NCBI RefSeq assembly: GCF_017303295.1
Contig: NZ_JAFKOK010000002.1
Span: forward strand, 248,001-312,000
Reading direction: 5' to 3'
Length of the DNA: 64,000 nt
Origin: Rhodobacter sp. NTK016B
GTDB lineage: Bacteria; Pseudomonadota; Alphaproteobacteria; Rhodobacterales; Rhodobacteraceae
This document shows, piece after piece, positions 33,704-42,343 of this stretch. The notes under the pieces are model-generated. The model made no database searches. It worked only from the letters and a program-made list of their open reading frames with translations, and was not told the DNA's origin. Numbering within the stretch: position 1 is the stretch's first letter; each line of letters starts with the position of its first letter. A program made the position numbers and the translations under genes.

Positions 33704-33727
33704 CCGCGCGCCCGGCGCCCCTGCGCG

Positions 33728-33760
33728 CAAACGCCCCCGCCATGGTCGCGGGGGCGTTTG
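33728..33760. terminator. Bidirectional terminator
   Basis: CAAACGCCCCCGC (33728-33740) with GCGGGGGCGTTTG (33748-33760), between convergent stops at 33703 and 33777. Confidence 0.75.
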
Positions 33761-33776
33761 TCATTGTGGCACTGCC

Positions 33777-34091
33777 TCAGGTATCGAGCTTCATCAGCGT
33801 CATGCCCGCGACGATCAGCACGGCCGCAGCGATGCGGGTCGCATTGAGCGCCTCGCCGTGCAGGATCACCCCGGCGATGAAGGTGCCGACCGCGCCGATC
33901 CCGGTCCAGACCATATAGGACGGCCCGGCGGGCAGTTCCTTCATCGCAACGGCCAGCAGGCTGAGCGAGGCGACGATGCCGACCACGGTGACGATGCTGG
34001 GCACCAGCACGGTGAAGCCGTTTGACGCTTTCATCGTCGTGGCCCAGACGATTTCCAGCAGACCGGCGATTGCCAACAGGATCCATGACAT
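33777..34091 (-). CDS. sugE: SMR-family exporter, SugE/Gdx type
   Basis: 104 residues from the ATG at 34091, the normal size for small multidrug resistance proteins. Four membrane spans, with Glu13 in LLEIVWATTMK and WTGIGAVGTFIAGV; the pattern is SugE/Gdx (guanidinium exporter) rather than EmrE. No guanidine riboswitch is recognisable in the 50 bases upstream, so another inducer or substrate such as quaternary amines is possible. Confidence 0.88.
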   Translation of the reverse strand: MSWILLAIAGLLEIVWATTMKASNGFTVLVPSIVTVVGIVASLSLLAVAMKELPAGPSYMVWTGIGAVGTFIAGVILHGEALNATRIAAAVLIVAGMTLMKLDT

Positions 34092-34141
34092 GAAACAGGC
34101 CTTTATCGTAGGGGCGCGACGCCGATGCGCCGCGCGAGGGT

Positions 34142-34169
34142 AAAAAACCGACGGCGCCGGAGGGCGCCG
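34142..34169 (-). terminator. Rho-independent terminator of the amt operon
   Basis: CGGCGCC (34152-34158) with GGCGCCG (34163-34169), loop GGAG, followed on the minus strand by CGGTTTTTT (34142-34151). Ends the amt plus small membrane protein transcript. Confidence 0.8.
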
Positions 34170-34217
34170 CCGGAAGGGCCGGGCCACGGGCCCGACTCGA
34201 TTGAGCGCCGACAGGCG

Positions 34218-34388
34218 TTACTTCTTCAGCGCCTTGTAGGCATGTTGCTCATGACGCCAGCCAAAGACGATGGCGACGACGACAAGGGCAAGGCTGGCGG
34301 CGATCCACAGCCCCTCGACCGAGCCATAACCGGCATAGATCGGGCCGCTGATGCCGTCCCAGGTGGTGGAGGTGAACGGAGCTTCCAT
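34218..34388 (-). CDS. Small single-span membrane protein downstream of amt
   Basis: 56 residues (MEAPFTSTTWDGISGPIYAG start; KALKK end). One transmembrane helix (LWIAASLALVVVAIVFGW). ATG with AGGGAAGG upstream. It starts 23 bases after the amt stop and shares its terminator, so it is co-expressed and may be an accessory subunit of the ammonium transporter. No family name known to me. Confidence 0.7.
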   Translation of the reverse strand: MEAPFTSTTWDGISGPIYAGYGSVEGLWIAASLALVVVAIVFGWRHEQHAYKALKK

Positions 34389-34411
34389 GGGGTTTTCCTT
34401 CCCTGTGTTGA

Positions 34412-35791
34412 TTATTCAGCCGGGCTGACCGACGGGTGAAGCGCCTCGGGATAGGCCGACGCGGGAACCTTGACCGCATCGAGCCCCCGGATCTCGGCCT
34501 CTTCGGGAACGCGCAGCTGGCCCGTGACCTTCAGCAGGAACGACACGCCATAGCCCGGCACGAAGCCCAGAAGACCCATGACGACGGCACCGATCAGCTG
34601 GCCGGTGAACGAGATCTGGATCACGTCTTCACCGAACAGCGCGGGATAGCCCTGCGCGGCGATGCCGACGGCGATCACGCCCCACATGCCGAGGAACCCG
34701 TGCACCGCGAAGGCGCCGACCGCGTCGTCGATCTTGCGGCGCTCGATGAACGAAGCGACGAAGGGCATCATCGCGGCACCGAGGAAGCCGATCACGAAGG
34801 CCATCGGCGGGTACCACAGGTCAAGCCCGGCCGCGCACGAGATGATCCCGCCCAGCGCGCCCGACATCATCCAGAACGGATCGCGGGTCACCATCCAGGC
34901 ACCGATGATGCCGCCGGCAAAGCCCATCAGCGTGTTGAAGGTCATGCCCGAGATCGTCATCGGCGTGCCGTAGATCGTCGCTTCGATCGCGTTGCCCCAC
35001 GACCAGGCCTCGCCCGGAACGATGACGCAGCCCATCAGGAAGCCCCAGAACCCGGCGATGATCAGCATCAGCCCGATCAGCGTCATCGGCATCGAGTGAC
35101 CGGCGATATGGTTGGCGCTGCCATCGGCATTGAACTTGCCGATCCTCGGCCCGAGATTGATCAGCACGCCCAGCGTGAAGAAGCCCGCGATCATGTGCAC
35201 GACACCCGCCGCGCCGAAATCGTGGTAGCCGAATTGCGTGACCAGCCAGCCATCCGCGTGCCAGCCCCAAGCGCCACCCAGGATCCACACGAACGAGCCC
35301 AGCACGATCGCCAGAACGACGAATCCCGTCAGCTTGATACGCTCGATCACGCCGCCCGACATGATCGACGCGGTGGTCGCGGCAAAGAGCACGAAGGCCC
35401 CCCAGAAGACGCCCGACGAGCGGTCATCGAGATTGGGGCCCATATAGTCGCTCCACGGCAGGGCGACGTCGTTGGCATAGGCCAGCCCCGAGATGCCCAT
35501 CGCGCCCTCGGACAGCGTCAGCCCGGTGGGGAACGCCCAGTAGATCCACCAGCCGATGAAATAGAAGAACGGCACGATCATCGCGAAGGCGAGGATGTTC
35601 TTGATGCCTGAGGCGAGCGCGTTCTTCGACCGCGAAGCGCCCATTTCGTAGGCGAGGAACCCGGCATGGATCAGAACCATGAGCGGGATCGTCAGGTAAT
35701 AGAATGTCTCCGAAAACGTGCCGTTGGTGGCGGCAAGGTTCCCCTGTATCTCGGCGATCGATGCCGCCAAGGATGCGAGTTCCTGTTCCAC
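34412..35791 (-). CDS. amt: Ammonium transporter Amt
   Basis: 459 residues from GTG at 35791 (GGGAG site upstream). Eleven-span Amt fold. The twin pore histidines are present: GVVHMIAGF (His168 of AmtB) and FAVHGFLGMWG (His318), and the FHDFG-type motif YHDFGAAG precedes the first. It passes ammonium or methylammonium into the cell. There is no glnK gene next to it, unusual for amtB, and a longer N-terminus than AmtB. The TTGGT-N4-ACCAA operator lies 43 bases upstream, tying it to the methylated-amine genes. Confidence 0.93.
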   Translation of the reverse strand: MEQELASLAASIAEIQGNLAATNGTFSETFYYLTIPLMVLIHAGFLAYEMGASRSKNALASGIKNILAFAMIVPFFYFIGWWIYWAFPTGLTLSEGAMGISGLAYANDVALPWSDYMGPNLDDRSSGVFWGAFVLFAATTASIMSGGVIERIKLTGFVVLAIVLGSFVWILGGAWGWHADGWLVTQFGYHDFGAAGVVHMIAGFFTLGVLINLGPRIGKFNADGSANHIAGHSMPMTLIGLMLIIAGFWGFLMGCVIVPGEAWSWGNAIEATIYGTPMTISGMTFNTLMGFAGGIIGAWMVTRDPFWMMSGALGGIISCAAGLDLWYPPMAFVIGFLGAAMMPFVASFIERRKIDDAVGAFAVHGFLGMWGVIAVGIAAQGYPALFGEDVIQISFTGQLIGAVVMGLLGFVPGYGVSFLLKVTGQLRVPEEAEIRGLDAVKVPASAYPEALHPSVSPAE

Positions 35792-35833
35792 GTCAGTCTC
35801 CCGTTATGAAGTTGTCGTTTGTCCCGAGCCGCT

Positions 35834-35847
35834 TTGGTTTGAACCAA
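35834..35847. promoter_or_regulatory. GntR-type operator upstream of amt
   Basis: Perfect palindrome TTGGTTTGAACCAA (TTGGT-N4-ACCAA). Same motif as at 42240-42253 and, with one change, 49405-49418. Resembles FadR-subfamily GntR sites. Confidence 0.6.
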
Positions 35848-36279
35848 TTTCTTCTGCTGGCTCACTCAGTGACGACAATCAGAGCGGAGGAAATCACCTC
35901 AGGTCAAAAATTTTTCTTCTAGAGAATTTAGTAGCGCATGAATTTGGACCATGAAAGCGAGCATTGCGACCGGAAAGATGAAAATATGCGCGCCCCACGC
36001 ACATGATGCAGGCTTAAAAACAAGGCCTATGTGGGCCTGGCGGGGATCTTGGCCGCGGAAAAGATGCGCAAGAGATTCGTCCAATCGGTCAGGTCACACG
36101 CCACGGGAAGCAATATTGGTCCATTGGTCCCGTGATGACGCGCACAATCATAGGTAGCAGCACCCGTTTCGCCGCCTGCCCTCTGGCTCGGTGCCCCGAA
36201 CGCCCCCGGTACGCCCCATCCATTGCTTTTCATTTTCGGACATCCTATTCCGATTTTCGGCCCAGTCGGGATACCCGCC
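35848..36279. other. Intergenic region between amt and the GlxA-type regulator
   Basis: AT-richer DNA without a gene. A direct repeat of TTGGTCC (36116-36122 and 36124-36130), half-sites of the amine-gene operator, lies about 150 bases before the regulator start. No riboswitch or RNA gene recognised. Confidence 0.45.
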
Positions 36280-37227
36280 ATGAAACGCATCGCCTTTCTG
36301 CTGATCGACGGACACGCGCTTTTATCGACCGCCTCGGCGCTCGAGCCGTTGCGCGCGGCGAACCTGTTTTCGGATGGCGCGGCCTTCGAGGTGACGCTGC
36401 TGTCGCGCAACGGCGGGGCGGCCTTGTCCTCGGTCGGGGCCAGTTTTCCGACTCGCGCCTATCGCGAGGTCGCGCTCGATTTCGACCTGATCTTCGTGGC
36501 AGCGGGCGGTGATCCCGCGCGGGTCTCCGACCCCGCGCTCTTTGCGTGGCTCAGACAGGCCGACAGGCAGGGGATCGCTCTGGGCGGAATTTCCGGCGGG
36601 GCGGTGATCCTTGCCAAGGCGGGGCTGCTCGACCAGCGCCGGTTCACCGTCCACTGGCACCATTACGAGGATTTCGAGAAGCTGGGCGGCGCATGGCTGC
36701 TGGAGCGGCGGCTCTTCGTCATCGACCGCGACCGCTATACCTGCGCGGGGGGCGCGGCGCCTCTGGACATGATGCATGCAATCATCGCCCGCACGCATGG
36801 CACGGCCTTCGCCCAGCGCATTTCCGACTGGTTCATCCAGACCGAGATCCGCAGCCCCGAAGCGCCGCAGACCGCCTCGATCGAGTCGCGCTACGGCGCC
36901 CTGCCCCGCGCGGTGACGGCGGCGCTTGAGCTGATGGAATCGCATATCGCCGACCCGCTGTCACACGAACAGATCGCGGCGCTGGCCGGTTTGTCGGGAC
37001 GGCAATTGCAGCGCCAATTCAATGCCAGCCTCGGCCGGTCCGTGATGGCCGAGTATCGCCGCATCCGGCTGGAAACCGCGCGCGAGCTGATCGTCTCGAC
37101 GCGCCTGCCCTTGTCCGAAATCGCCCTGATGACGGGTTTCGCGCGGCAGGCGAACTTCACCGAGGCCTTTCGCAGCCAGTTCGGCGCCGCCCCGTCGTCG
37201 CTGCGCCCCCGGAAGGGCGCGGCCTAG
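36280..37227 (+). CDS. GlxA/GbdR-type AraC regulator (DJ-1/PfpI domain plus HTH)
   Basis: 315 residues. N-terminal DJ-1/PfpI-like amidase domain (about 1-190; ALGGISGGAVILAKAGLL) and C-terminal AraC double HTH (about 215-310; LSHEQIAALAGLSGRQLQRQF, LPLSEIALMTGFARQANFTEAF). This class includes GbdR and CdhR, activators for glycine betaine and carnitine catabolism, so regulation by a methylated amine fits the neighbourhood. Inference from class and context. Confidence 0.87.
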   Translation: MKRIAFLLIDGHALLSTASALEPLRAANLFSDGAAFEVTLLSRNGGAALSSVGASFPTRAYREVALDFDLIFVAAGGDPARVSDPALFAWLRQADRQGIALGGISGGAVILAKAGLLDQRRFTVHWHHYEDFEKLGGAWLLERRLFVIDRDRYTCAGGAAPLDMMHAIIARTHGTAFAQRISDWFIQTEIRSPEAPQTASIESRYGALPRAVTAALELMESHIADPLSHEQIAALAGLSGRQLQRQFNASLGRSVMAEYRRIRLETARELIVSTRLPLSEIALMTGFARQANFTEAFRSQFGAAPSSLRPRKGAA

Positions 37228-37416
37228 ACCCCGCATGCCCCCCATGTTGCCCTTCCCCGCAGGAAGACTATTTGCCCCGGCGGAAGAGCTTTCAGTCAGC
37301 CGTTGCGCGCCCTGCGCGGTTCGGCGCGCTTTGCAACGCCTGAAAACTGGGGCACATACACAGCCTCACGGGAATGACCGGCCCACGAGCCGGAACGCGG
37401 AAGAGAGACAATCGTA

Positions 37417-38067
37417 ATGACCAAAGCCGTGGGGACCGAAGCCGTGTCCAAGCTGACGCAAGACCCGCACAGCGTGCGCGAGGAACGCGAGAAGATCCTC
37501 GAGGTGGCCATCGGTCGCGAAGTCCGCGCCTATCGCAAGCAGCAGAACATCACCGTGGCCGAGCTGTCCAAGCTGACCGACCTGTCGATCGGGATGCTGT
37601 CGAAGATCGAGAACGGCAACACCTCGCCCTCGCTGACCACCTTGCAGACGCTGGCCAACGCGCTGTCGGTGCCGCTGACCGCCTTCTTCAAGGGATACGA
37701 GGAACGCAGGCAGGCTGTGCACACCAAGTCCGGTCGCGGGGTCGAGATCGAGCGGGCCGGCACCCGGGCGGGGCATCAATACAAGCTTCTGGGGCATATC
37801 GGCTCGAATTCGAGCGGCGTGATCGTCGAGCCCTACCTGATCCAGCTCGATTCTGAATCGGACGTGTTCAAGACCTTCCAGCACGACGGGATCGAGATGA
37901 TCTACATGCTGGAAGGCAAGATTGATTACCGCCACGGGGCCGAGATGTATCCGCTGGAACCGGGCGACACGCTGTTCTTCGATGCAGACGCGCCGCACGG
38001 GCCCGAACGGCTGGTGCAACTGCCAGCGCGCTATCTGTCGATCATCAGCTATCCGCGCGAGAAATGA
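37417..38067 (+). CDS. XRE-cupin transcriptional regulator
   Basis: 216 residues. HTH_3 at about 35-90 (VAELSKLTDLSIGMLSKIENGNT), cupin_2 at about 145-205 (HDGIEMIYMLEGKIDYRHG, LEPGDTLFFDADAPHGPE). Such regulators sense small metabolites through the cupin barrel, often in amine, polyamine or glutamate catabolism. Convergent with the dimethylamine monooxygenase operon across a terminator. Likely controls it or another amine gene set. Confidence 0.88.
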   Translation: MTKAVGTEAVSKLTQDPHSVREEREKILEVAIGREVRAYRKQQNITVAELSKLTDLSIGMLSKIENGNTSPSLTTLQTLANALSVPLTAFFKGYEERRQAVHTKSGRGVEIERAGTRAGHQYKLLGHIGSNSSGVIVEPYLIQLDSESDVFKTFQHDGIEMIYMLEGKIDYRHGAEMYPLEPGDTLFFDADAPHGPERLVQLPARYLSIISYPREK

Positions 38068-38071
38068 CGAA

Positions 38072-38098
38072 AAAGGCCCCCGGATCGCGGGGGCCTTT
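38072..38098. terminator. Bidirectional terminator between regulator and dimethylamine operon
   Basis: AAAGGCCCCCG (38072-38082) with CGGGGGCCTTT (38088-38098), loop GATCG. Gives a T-run on either strand for the convergent genes ending at 38067 and 38114. Confidence 0.8.
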
Positions 38099-38113
38099 CG
38101 TCATCTCTGCCGG

Positions 38114-39181
38114 TCACTTCTGTAGTGGCGGCTCGGTGTCCAGATCGGGCCAGACGCCGGGCGAGGTGGGCAGCCCGTCGTCGTATTGGCTCAGGTAATC
38201 CAGCATCATGGGCCGGTTGGCGATGAAGCCTTTGTAGGTCGCCAGTTCCTCGGGCAGGTCGCGCACCACCCGGTGGAGGCGACGTCCCCATTTGGGCACC
38301 GTGACCAGATCCTGAAACGCGATCAGGTAGCAGCGAATCGGGAAGACCAGCGCATTCGAACGCGGCAGCCGGTAGAAGGTCTGCAACTCGACCCGCAGAT
38401 GCTGCTTGGCGCCGATATTCTCTGGCGTGAGCTCGGTCTTCTGGATGCCCCATTTGTGGTAATTCTCGGGGCTGGTATCCAAGAGCGGGTTGACCGTCAT
38501 CGTCCAGTTCAGCCGCCGCGCCGGCGCGCCCTGCTGCACGTTCATCAGGAATTTCAGCGCGCGCTTGAAGATCCCCATCTCATGCGCCAGCGGCACCGGC
38601 GCGTGCCATTCGAAGAAATTCATGCCGATGTCGAAATCCAGCGACCAGTCGGCCTGCGTCGTCACCATCCCGGCATCCATCCACAGATTGTCATCGCGCT
38701 GATCCAGCACGGCGAAATCGCCCTGCGTCTGACGGGTGATGTATTCCATCGGGCCGTAAGGCAGCGTGGTTTCGTCCATGAAGGTGAAGGTGTCGTCGAT
38801 CCCCATCGGCCTGTTCACCCAGCGCCAGCGGTCGCCGTCGCGGTGCAGCTCGAACAGGTCGGGATAATCCTCGGATTTCGAGACCATGATGAGTTCCAGC
38901 AGATCCCAGCCGGCCAGCGTCATATGTGGCAGCGACTGGCAGCGCAGGGGATCTTCAGCCAGCACCAGCGCGCGGTCGCGCATCTCGGACACGTAGTGCT
39001 CGTCTACATCGAAGCGCTTCTCGTAGACGGACCCCGCCGGACCGCCGCGATGCTGCTCCATGTTGACCGAGTACATGTAGCTGTCTTCGTGGAACGGAAA
39101 CGGGAAGCGCTTGATCGCCCAAGGCGAATTACGGAAAGAATAATCGCCGCGAAAGGTCTCGTCGTTGAACTGGATGGTCAT
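38114..39181 (-). CDS. Dimethylamine monooxygenase, heme (DUF3445) subunit
   Basis: 355 residues from the ATG at 39181, AGGGAG upstream. DUF3445, the heme-dependent oxidative N-demethylase family (HODM/Dmm large subunit), with the family-like EWHAPVPLAHEMG and LRVELQTFYRLPRSNALVF stretches. It removes one methyl group from dimethylamine with O2 and NADPH to give methylamine and formaldehyde. Grouped with a ferredoxin-reductase and a CxxC small subunit, exactly the three-part enzyme described for DMA degraders. Symbols for the subunits differ in the literature, so none is given. Confidence 0.85.
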   Translation of the reverse strand: MTIQFNDETFRGDYSFRNSPWAIKRFPFPFHEDSYMYSVNMEQHRGGPAGSVYEKRFDVDEHYVSEMRDRALVLAEDPLRCQSLPHMTLAGWDLLELIMVSKSEDYPDLFELHRDGDRWRWVNRPMGIDDTFTFMDETTLPYGPMEYITRQTQGDFAVLDQRDDNLWMDAGMVTTQADWSLDFDIGMNFFEWHAPVPLAHEMGIFKRALKFLMNVQQGAPARRLNWTMTVNPLLDTSPENYHKWGIQKTELTPENIGAKQHLRVELQTFYRLPRSNALVFPIRCYLIAFQDLVTVPKWGRRLHRVVRDLPEELATYKGFIANRPMMLDYLSQYDDGLPTSPGVWPDLDTEPPLQK

Positions 39182-39191
39182 TCGATGCTCC

Positions 39192-40178
39192 CTATCGGTC
39201 CAGAACCAGCGTCGGGCCGACAAAGCGGCTGACGCAGGGCATGATCTTGGTGCCGCTCGCCTGCTGATCGTCTTCCAGCCAGTGGTCGCGGTGGATGAAT
39301 TCGCCTTCATGCTCGACGACATCGGTTTCGCATTGCCCGCAGGCGCCGCCCCGGCACAGGAAGGGCGCGTCGACGCCGCAGCGCTCCATGGCTTCCAGCA
39401 GGCTTTCATTTTCGCCCACCCGGATCGTCATGTCGGATTTGCACAGCCGCACCTCGAAGGGCTTGCCGGGTTGCGGGGCGAGGAATTCCTCGGAATGCAC
39501 GTTGTCTTCGGGCCAGCCATGGTCGGTGGCGGTGCGGTGCACCCACTCGATCATGCCCTTGGGGCCACAGACATAGACATGCGTGCCCAGCGGTTGCCCG
39601 TCGAGCAGATCGCCCAGCGGAATCGCCTGTTTGCGGTCGTCGTAATAGATGCGGACTTTGCCGGGATGGCGGGCGGTCAGAACATCGGCATAGGACGCGA
39701 GTGCCTCGTTGCGACAGGCGTAATGCAGTTCCCACCGCGCGCCGAGCTTCTCAAGCTGCGCGATCATCGCAAGGAAGGGCGTGATGCCGATCCCACCGGC
39801 AAGAAACACATGCTTGCGCCCGCGCAGATCGACCGGGAACAGGTTGACCGGATAGGACAGCGTCATCCGGTCGCCGGGCTTCACGTTGCGATGCAGGAAC
39901 AGCGATCCGCCCCGCCCCTGATCGTCGCGGCGGACCGAGATGGCGTAGGTGCCGGGATCGGCGGGGTCCGACATCAGCGAATAGGGGTTCAGGCGCGTGC
40001 GGCCCGCATCGTTCATCTCGACCACGGTATGCGCCCCGGCCGAAAACGGCGGAAAGGGCGCGCCGTCGGGGCGCTGGAATTCGAAACGGGTGACCAGTTC
40101 GTTGACCGGCACGACGGCGCTGACGATCACTTCGATCTTCTCGGCGCCGGCCTTGGTTTTCTGGGGGGCGGCGCTCAT
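39192..40178 (-). CDS. Dimethylamine monooxygenase reductase subunit (FAD/NADPH, plant-type 2Fe-2S)
   Basis: 328 residues of the phthalate-dioxygenase-reductase/VanB type: FMN/FAD domain (NPYSLMSDP), NAD(P) domain (FLAGGIGITPFLAMI, VYVCGPKGMIEW) and C-terminal 2Fe-2S ferredoxin (CRGGACGQCETDV). It passes electrons from NADPH to the heme subunit. Starts inside the stop of the small-subunit gene (ATGA) and ends ten bases before the heme subunit. Confidence 0.88.
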   Translation of the reverse strand: MSAAPQKTKAGAEKIEVIVSAVVPVNELVTRFEFQRPDGAPFPPFSAGAHTVVEMNDAGRTRLNPYSLMSDPADPGTYAISVRRDDQGRGGSLFLHRNVKPGDRMTLSYPVNLFPVDLRGRKHVFLAGGIGITPFLAMIAQLEKLGARWELHYACRNEALASYADVLTARHPGKVRIYYDDRKQAIPLGDLLDGQPLGTHVYVCGPKGMIEWVHRTATDHGWPEDNVHSEEFLAPQPGKPFEVRLCKSDMTIRVGENESLLEAMERCGVDAPFLCRGGACGQCETDVVEHEGEFIHRDHWLEDDQQASGTKIMPCVSRFVGPTLVLDR

Positions 40179-40783
40179 TTGTACAGCTCCACGGGTTCGG
40201 GGACATTACCGGGATCCTCGGCGTCGATGCAGACGGCCTGAAAGGCGGCAAGGCGGCGCGAATAATGGTCGCGCACGAACAGGTTCAGCCCGCAATGCGA
40301 ACAGGTGAAGGGATCGGTGGTCACGTCCTCGGTGATGCCCTTGCAATGAACGCATTGCATCCGCCGCGCGACCGAGCCGCGATGCTCTGTCTGCACCGCG
40401 CCAAGGGGAATACCCGCCGCCGCGACCTCTGCCGCGGCGCGGCCCATCAGACCTTCAGTTCCAGCCAGATAGACTTGCAGGCCCATATGCGCGTCCGACA
40501 GCACCCGGCGCAGGCGCGGCAGCGCAGCATCGAAGCTGGGGCCCACATAGAACTGCGCGGGTTCAAGCGCGCGCAGCCGGTCGGTATAGGCCTGACCGGT
40601 GGTGCGCGGGATATAGAGGATATGCGCCTTGGCCATCAGGCCCACATCCTGCGCGGCCAGATCGAGCAGCGCCTCGGCCCCTTCGGCATCGGCGATCATC
40701 AGATGCGCCTTTCCCGGTCGCGGCGCGAGGGTGCCATAGACCGGCCGGCTCGCAATGCTCTTGGGGAACTGGAATTTCGACAT
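40175..40783 (-). CDS. Dimethylamine monooxygenase small subunit (DmmA-family-like)
   Basis: 202 residues. The N-terminal 150 residues look like a flavodoxin- or nucleotide-binding alpha/beta domain without clear catalytic motif; the C-terminus has a rubredoxin-like pair CVHC and CSHC (about residues 147-168). Located first in the three-gene monooxygenase set, coupled by ATGA. Matches the third subunit of about 22 kDa reported for bacterial dimethylamine monooxygenase. Assigned mostly from context. Confidence 0.72.
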   Translation of the reverse strand: MSKFQFPKSIASRPVYGTLAPRPGKAHLMIADAEGAEALLDLAAQDVGLMAKAHILYIPRTTGQAYTDRLRALEPAQFYVGPSFDAALPRLRRVLSDAHMGLQVYLAGTEGLMGRAAAEVAAAGIPLGAVQTEHRGSVARRMQCVHCKGITEDVTTDPFTCSHCGLNLFVRDHYSRRLAAFQAVCIDAEDPGNVPEPVELYK

Positions 40784-40810
40784 TGCGGCAGTTACTCCCG
40801 TTGTCCTGTT

Positions 40811-40852
40811 GCCTGTTGCGAAACAGGCGCCACCCGCAGGGGGAGCGCCTGT
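40811..40852 (-). other. Overlapping stem-loops between GcvT-like and monooxygenase genes
   Basis: GCCTGTT (40811-40817) can pair with AACAGGC (40822-40828), and ACAGGCGC (40823-40830) with GCGCCTGT (40845-40852). The two hairpins share bases and exclude each other. Either could tune expression between the genes; no long T-run. Confidence 0.4.
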
Positions 40853-40862
40853 CGTTGTGGGG

Positions 40863-42008
40863 TCAGCCCTTGGCGGTGCGGATGACCTTGTCCTTGTCGT
40901 AGAAGGGCATCTCTTCGGTCACGCAGGGGATTTCGGTCCCGTCCGCGTTGACCACCACCATCTTGGTGCCGGGCACCGCACAATCGACGGGCATCCGGGC
41001 GATGCCGACATTGTGGTTGTTCAGGCTCGAATGCATCCCGAAGGTCACGAGGCCCACTTCCTTGCCGTCCTTGACCAGCTTGGCGCCGATATCGGCCCGG
41101 GTCGTGCCCTCAAGCTTCACGCCGTAGATCTTGAACCGCTCCTTGCCCTTGAGGGCGTAGTGGTTCTCGGCCCCGCGGAAACCGGTCTTGCCCGGCGAGA
41201 CGGTGAAATCGAGGCCCAGCTCCCACAGCGTGTCGCCCGCCGGCTCATCCGCGAAGGGGAAGGTTTCGGAATTGTCGCCGGGGAAGAACAGCAGGTAGCT
41301 TTCCGTGCGCAGCAGATCGAGGGTCGAGAACTGCACGGGCCGGATGCCCATATCCTTGCCCTCGGACAGGATCGTGTCCCACAGCTCGAGCGCATGACGC
41401 CCTTCGCAGAAAATCTCGTAGCCGCGCTCGCCCGTATAGCCGGTGCGCGAGATCATCACCGGCTTGCCGAACAGCTTGGTCTGCATGATGCCGAAATATG
41501 CGAGATCGCGGATACCGGGCACATGCTTGGCCAGAAAATCGACGGCCACCGGCCCCTGAAGCGACATGTCGTGCAGGCTGTCGTCGAAGATCATCGAGAC
41601 ATTCTTGCCGAAGGCGGCCATGGCCATGGATTCGTGGCCCGTACCCGCGCCATGGACGACCATCCAGTGATTGACCGACAGCCGGTAGATCACGCAATCG
41701 TCGATGAACTTGCCCTCGTCATTGAGCATCGAGGCATAGATCGCGCGGCCCGGCATGATCTTGTCGACATTGCGGGTGGTGACGCGGTCAATGACGGCAG
41801 CGGCATGCGGTCCAACCAGATGAACCTTTTTCAGACCAGAGACATCCATCAGGCCCGCTTTGGTCCGAACGGCGAGGTAATCCGCCTCGGCGCGCTCGTC
41901 GCTGTGGTCGTAGAACCACGCGGTGCCCATGCCGTTCCAATCTTCCAGCTCGCCGCCGATCTCGGCATGGCGCTGCGCAAGCGCCGAGGTTCTGTAGATA
42001 ATCGCCAT
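40863..42008 (-). CDS. GcvT-like THF-dependent aminomethyltransferase (DMA cluster)
   Basis: 381 residues from the ATG at 42008, with GGGAGG upstream. Full GcvT/YgfZ fold: VSGLKKVHLVGPHAA, SRTGYTGERGYEIF, TLDLLRTESYLLFF, AENHYALKGKERF. Members bind tetrahydrofolate and take up a methylene group. First gene of the dimethylamine monooxygenase operon, where it probably captures the formaldehyde released by demethylation as methylene-THF (the dmmD position). The paralogous domain in Tdm does the same for TMAO. Confidence 0.82.
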   Translation of the reverse strand: MAIIYRTSALAQRHAEIGGELEDWNGMGTAWFYDHSDERAEADYLAVRTKAGLMDVSGLKKVHLVGPHAAAVIDRVTTRNVDKIMPGRAIYASMLNDEGKFIDDCVIYRLSVNHWMVVHGAGTGHESMAMAAFGKNVSMIFDDSLHDMSLQGPVAVDFLAKHVPGIRDLAYFGIMQTKLFGKPVMISRTGYTGERGYEIFCEGRHALELWDTILSEGKDMGIRPVQFSTLDLLRTESYLLFFPGDNSETFPFADEPAGDTLWELGLDFTVSPGKTGFRGAENHYALKGKERFKIYGVKLEGTTRADIGAKLVKDGKEVGLVTFGMHSSLNNHNVGIARMPVDCAVPGTKMVVVNADGTEIPCVTEEMPFYDKDKVIRTAKG

Positions 42009-42237
42009 GTTTTGACCTCCCAAGGCATCACTGTCTCACCGCATACAGCCGCAGCGCCCACCAAAAATCAACACTTTAGTTCACATTTGTTTCCTGAAGG
42101 GAAATTCCCGCGCAGCCCGATTCAGCGCGCCGAAAGGCTGCGCAAAAGGTTGATCATGCTTTGAAAACCGGGACGATTCAGAAATCCCCCCAAACGACCC
42201 GGTGTCTTCCCGCAAAAAGGATAGCGTCCAAAAAATG

Positions 42238-42255
42238 CATTGGTCCAGACCAATG
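42238..42255. promoter_or_regulatory. GntR-type operator upstream of the dimethylamine operon
   Basis: CATTGGTCCAGACCAATG, an 8-2-8 palindrome with core TTGGT-N4-ACCAA, 230 bases upstream of the GcvT-like start in the 335-base gap 42009-42343. No riboswitch is recognised in the gap. Confidence 0.6.
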
Positions 42256-42343
42256 TTCAAAATCCGGGCAGATTGGATCAACGCGAGGGCGGTTCAGGAA
42301 GCGCCGAGAGGTCACAGAAAAGAATCACCCGGGCGCAATCCGG

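Noticed and set aside
34092-34141. Guanidine riboswitch before the sugE/gdx gene
   Set aside because: Only about 50 bases lie between the upstream terminator and the ATG and no ykkC or mini-ykkC features are seen.
42009-42343. Glycine or THF riboswitch before the GcvT-like gene
   Set aside because: No recognisable aptamer core; the only clear structure is the GntR-type palindrome.
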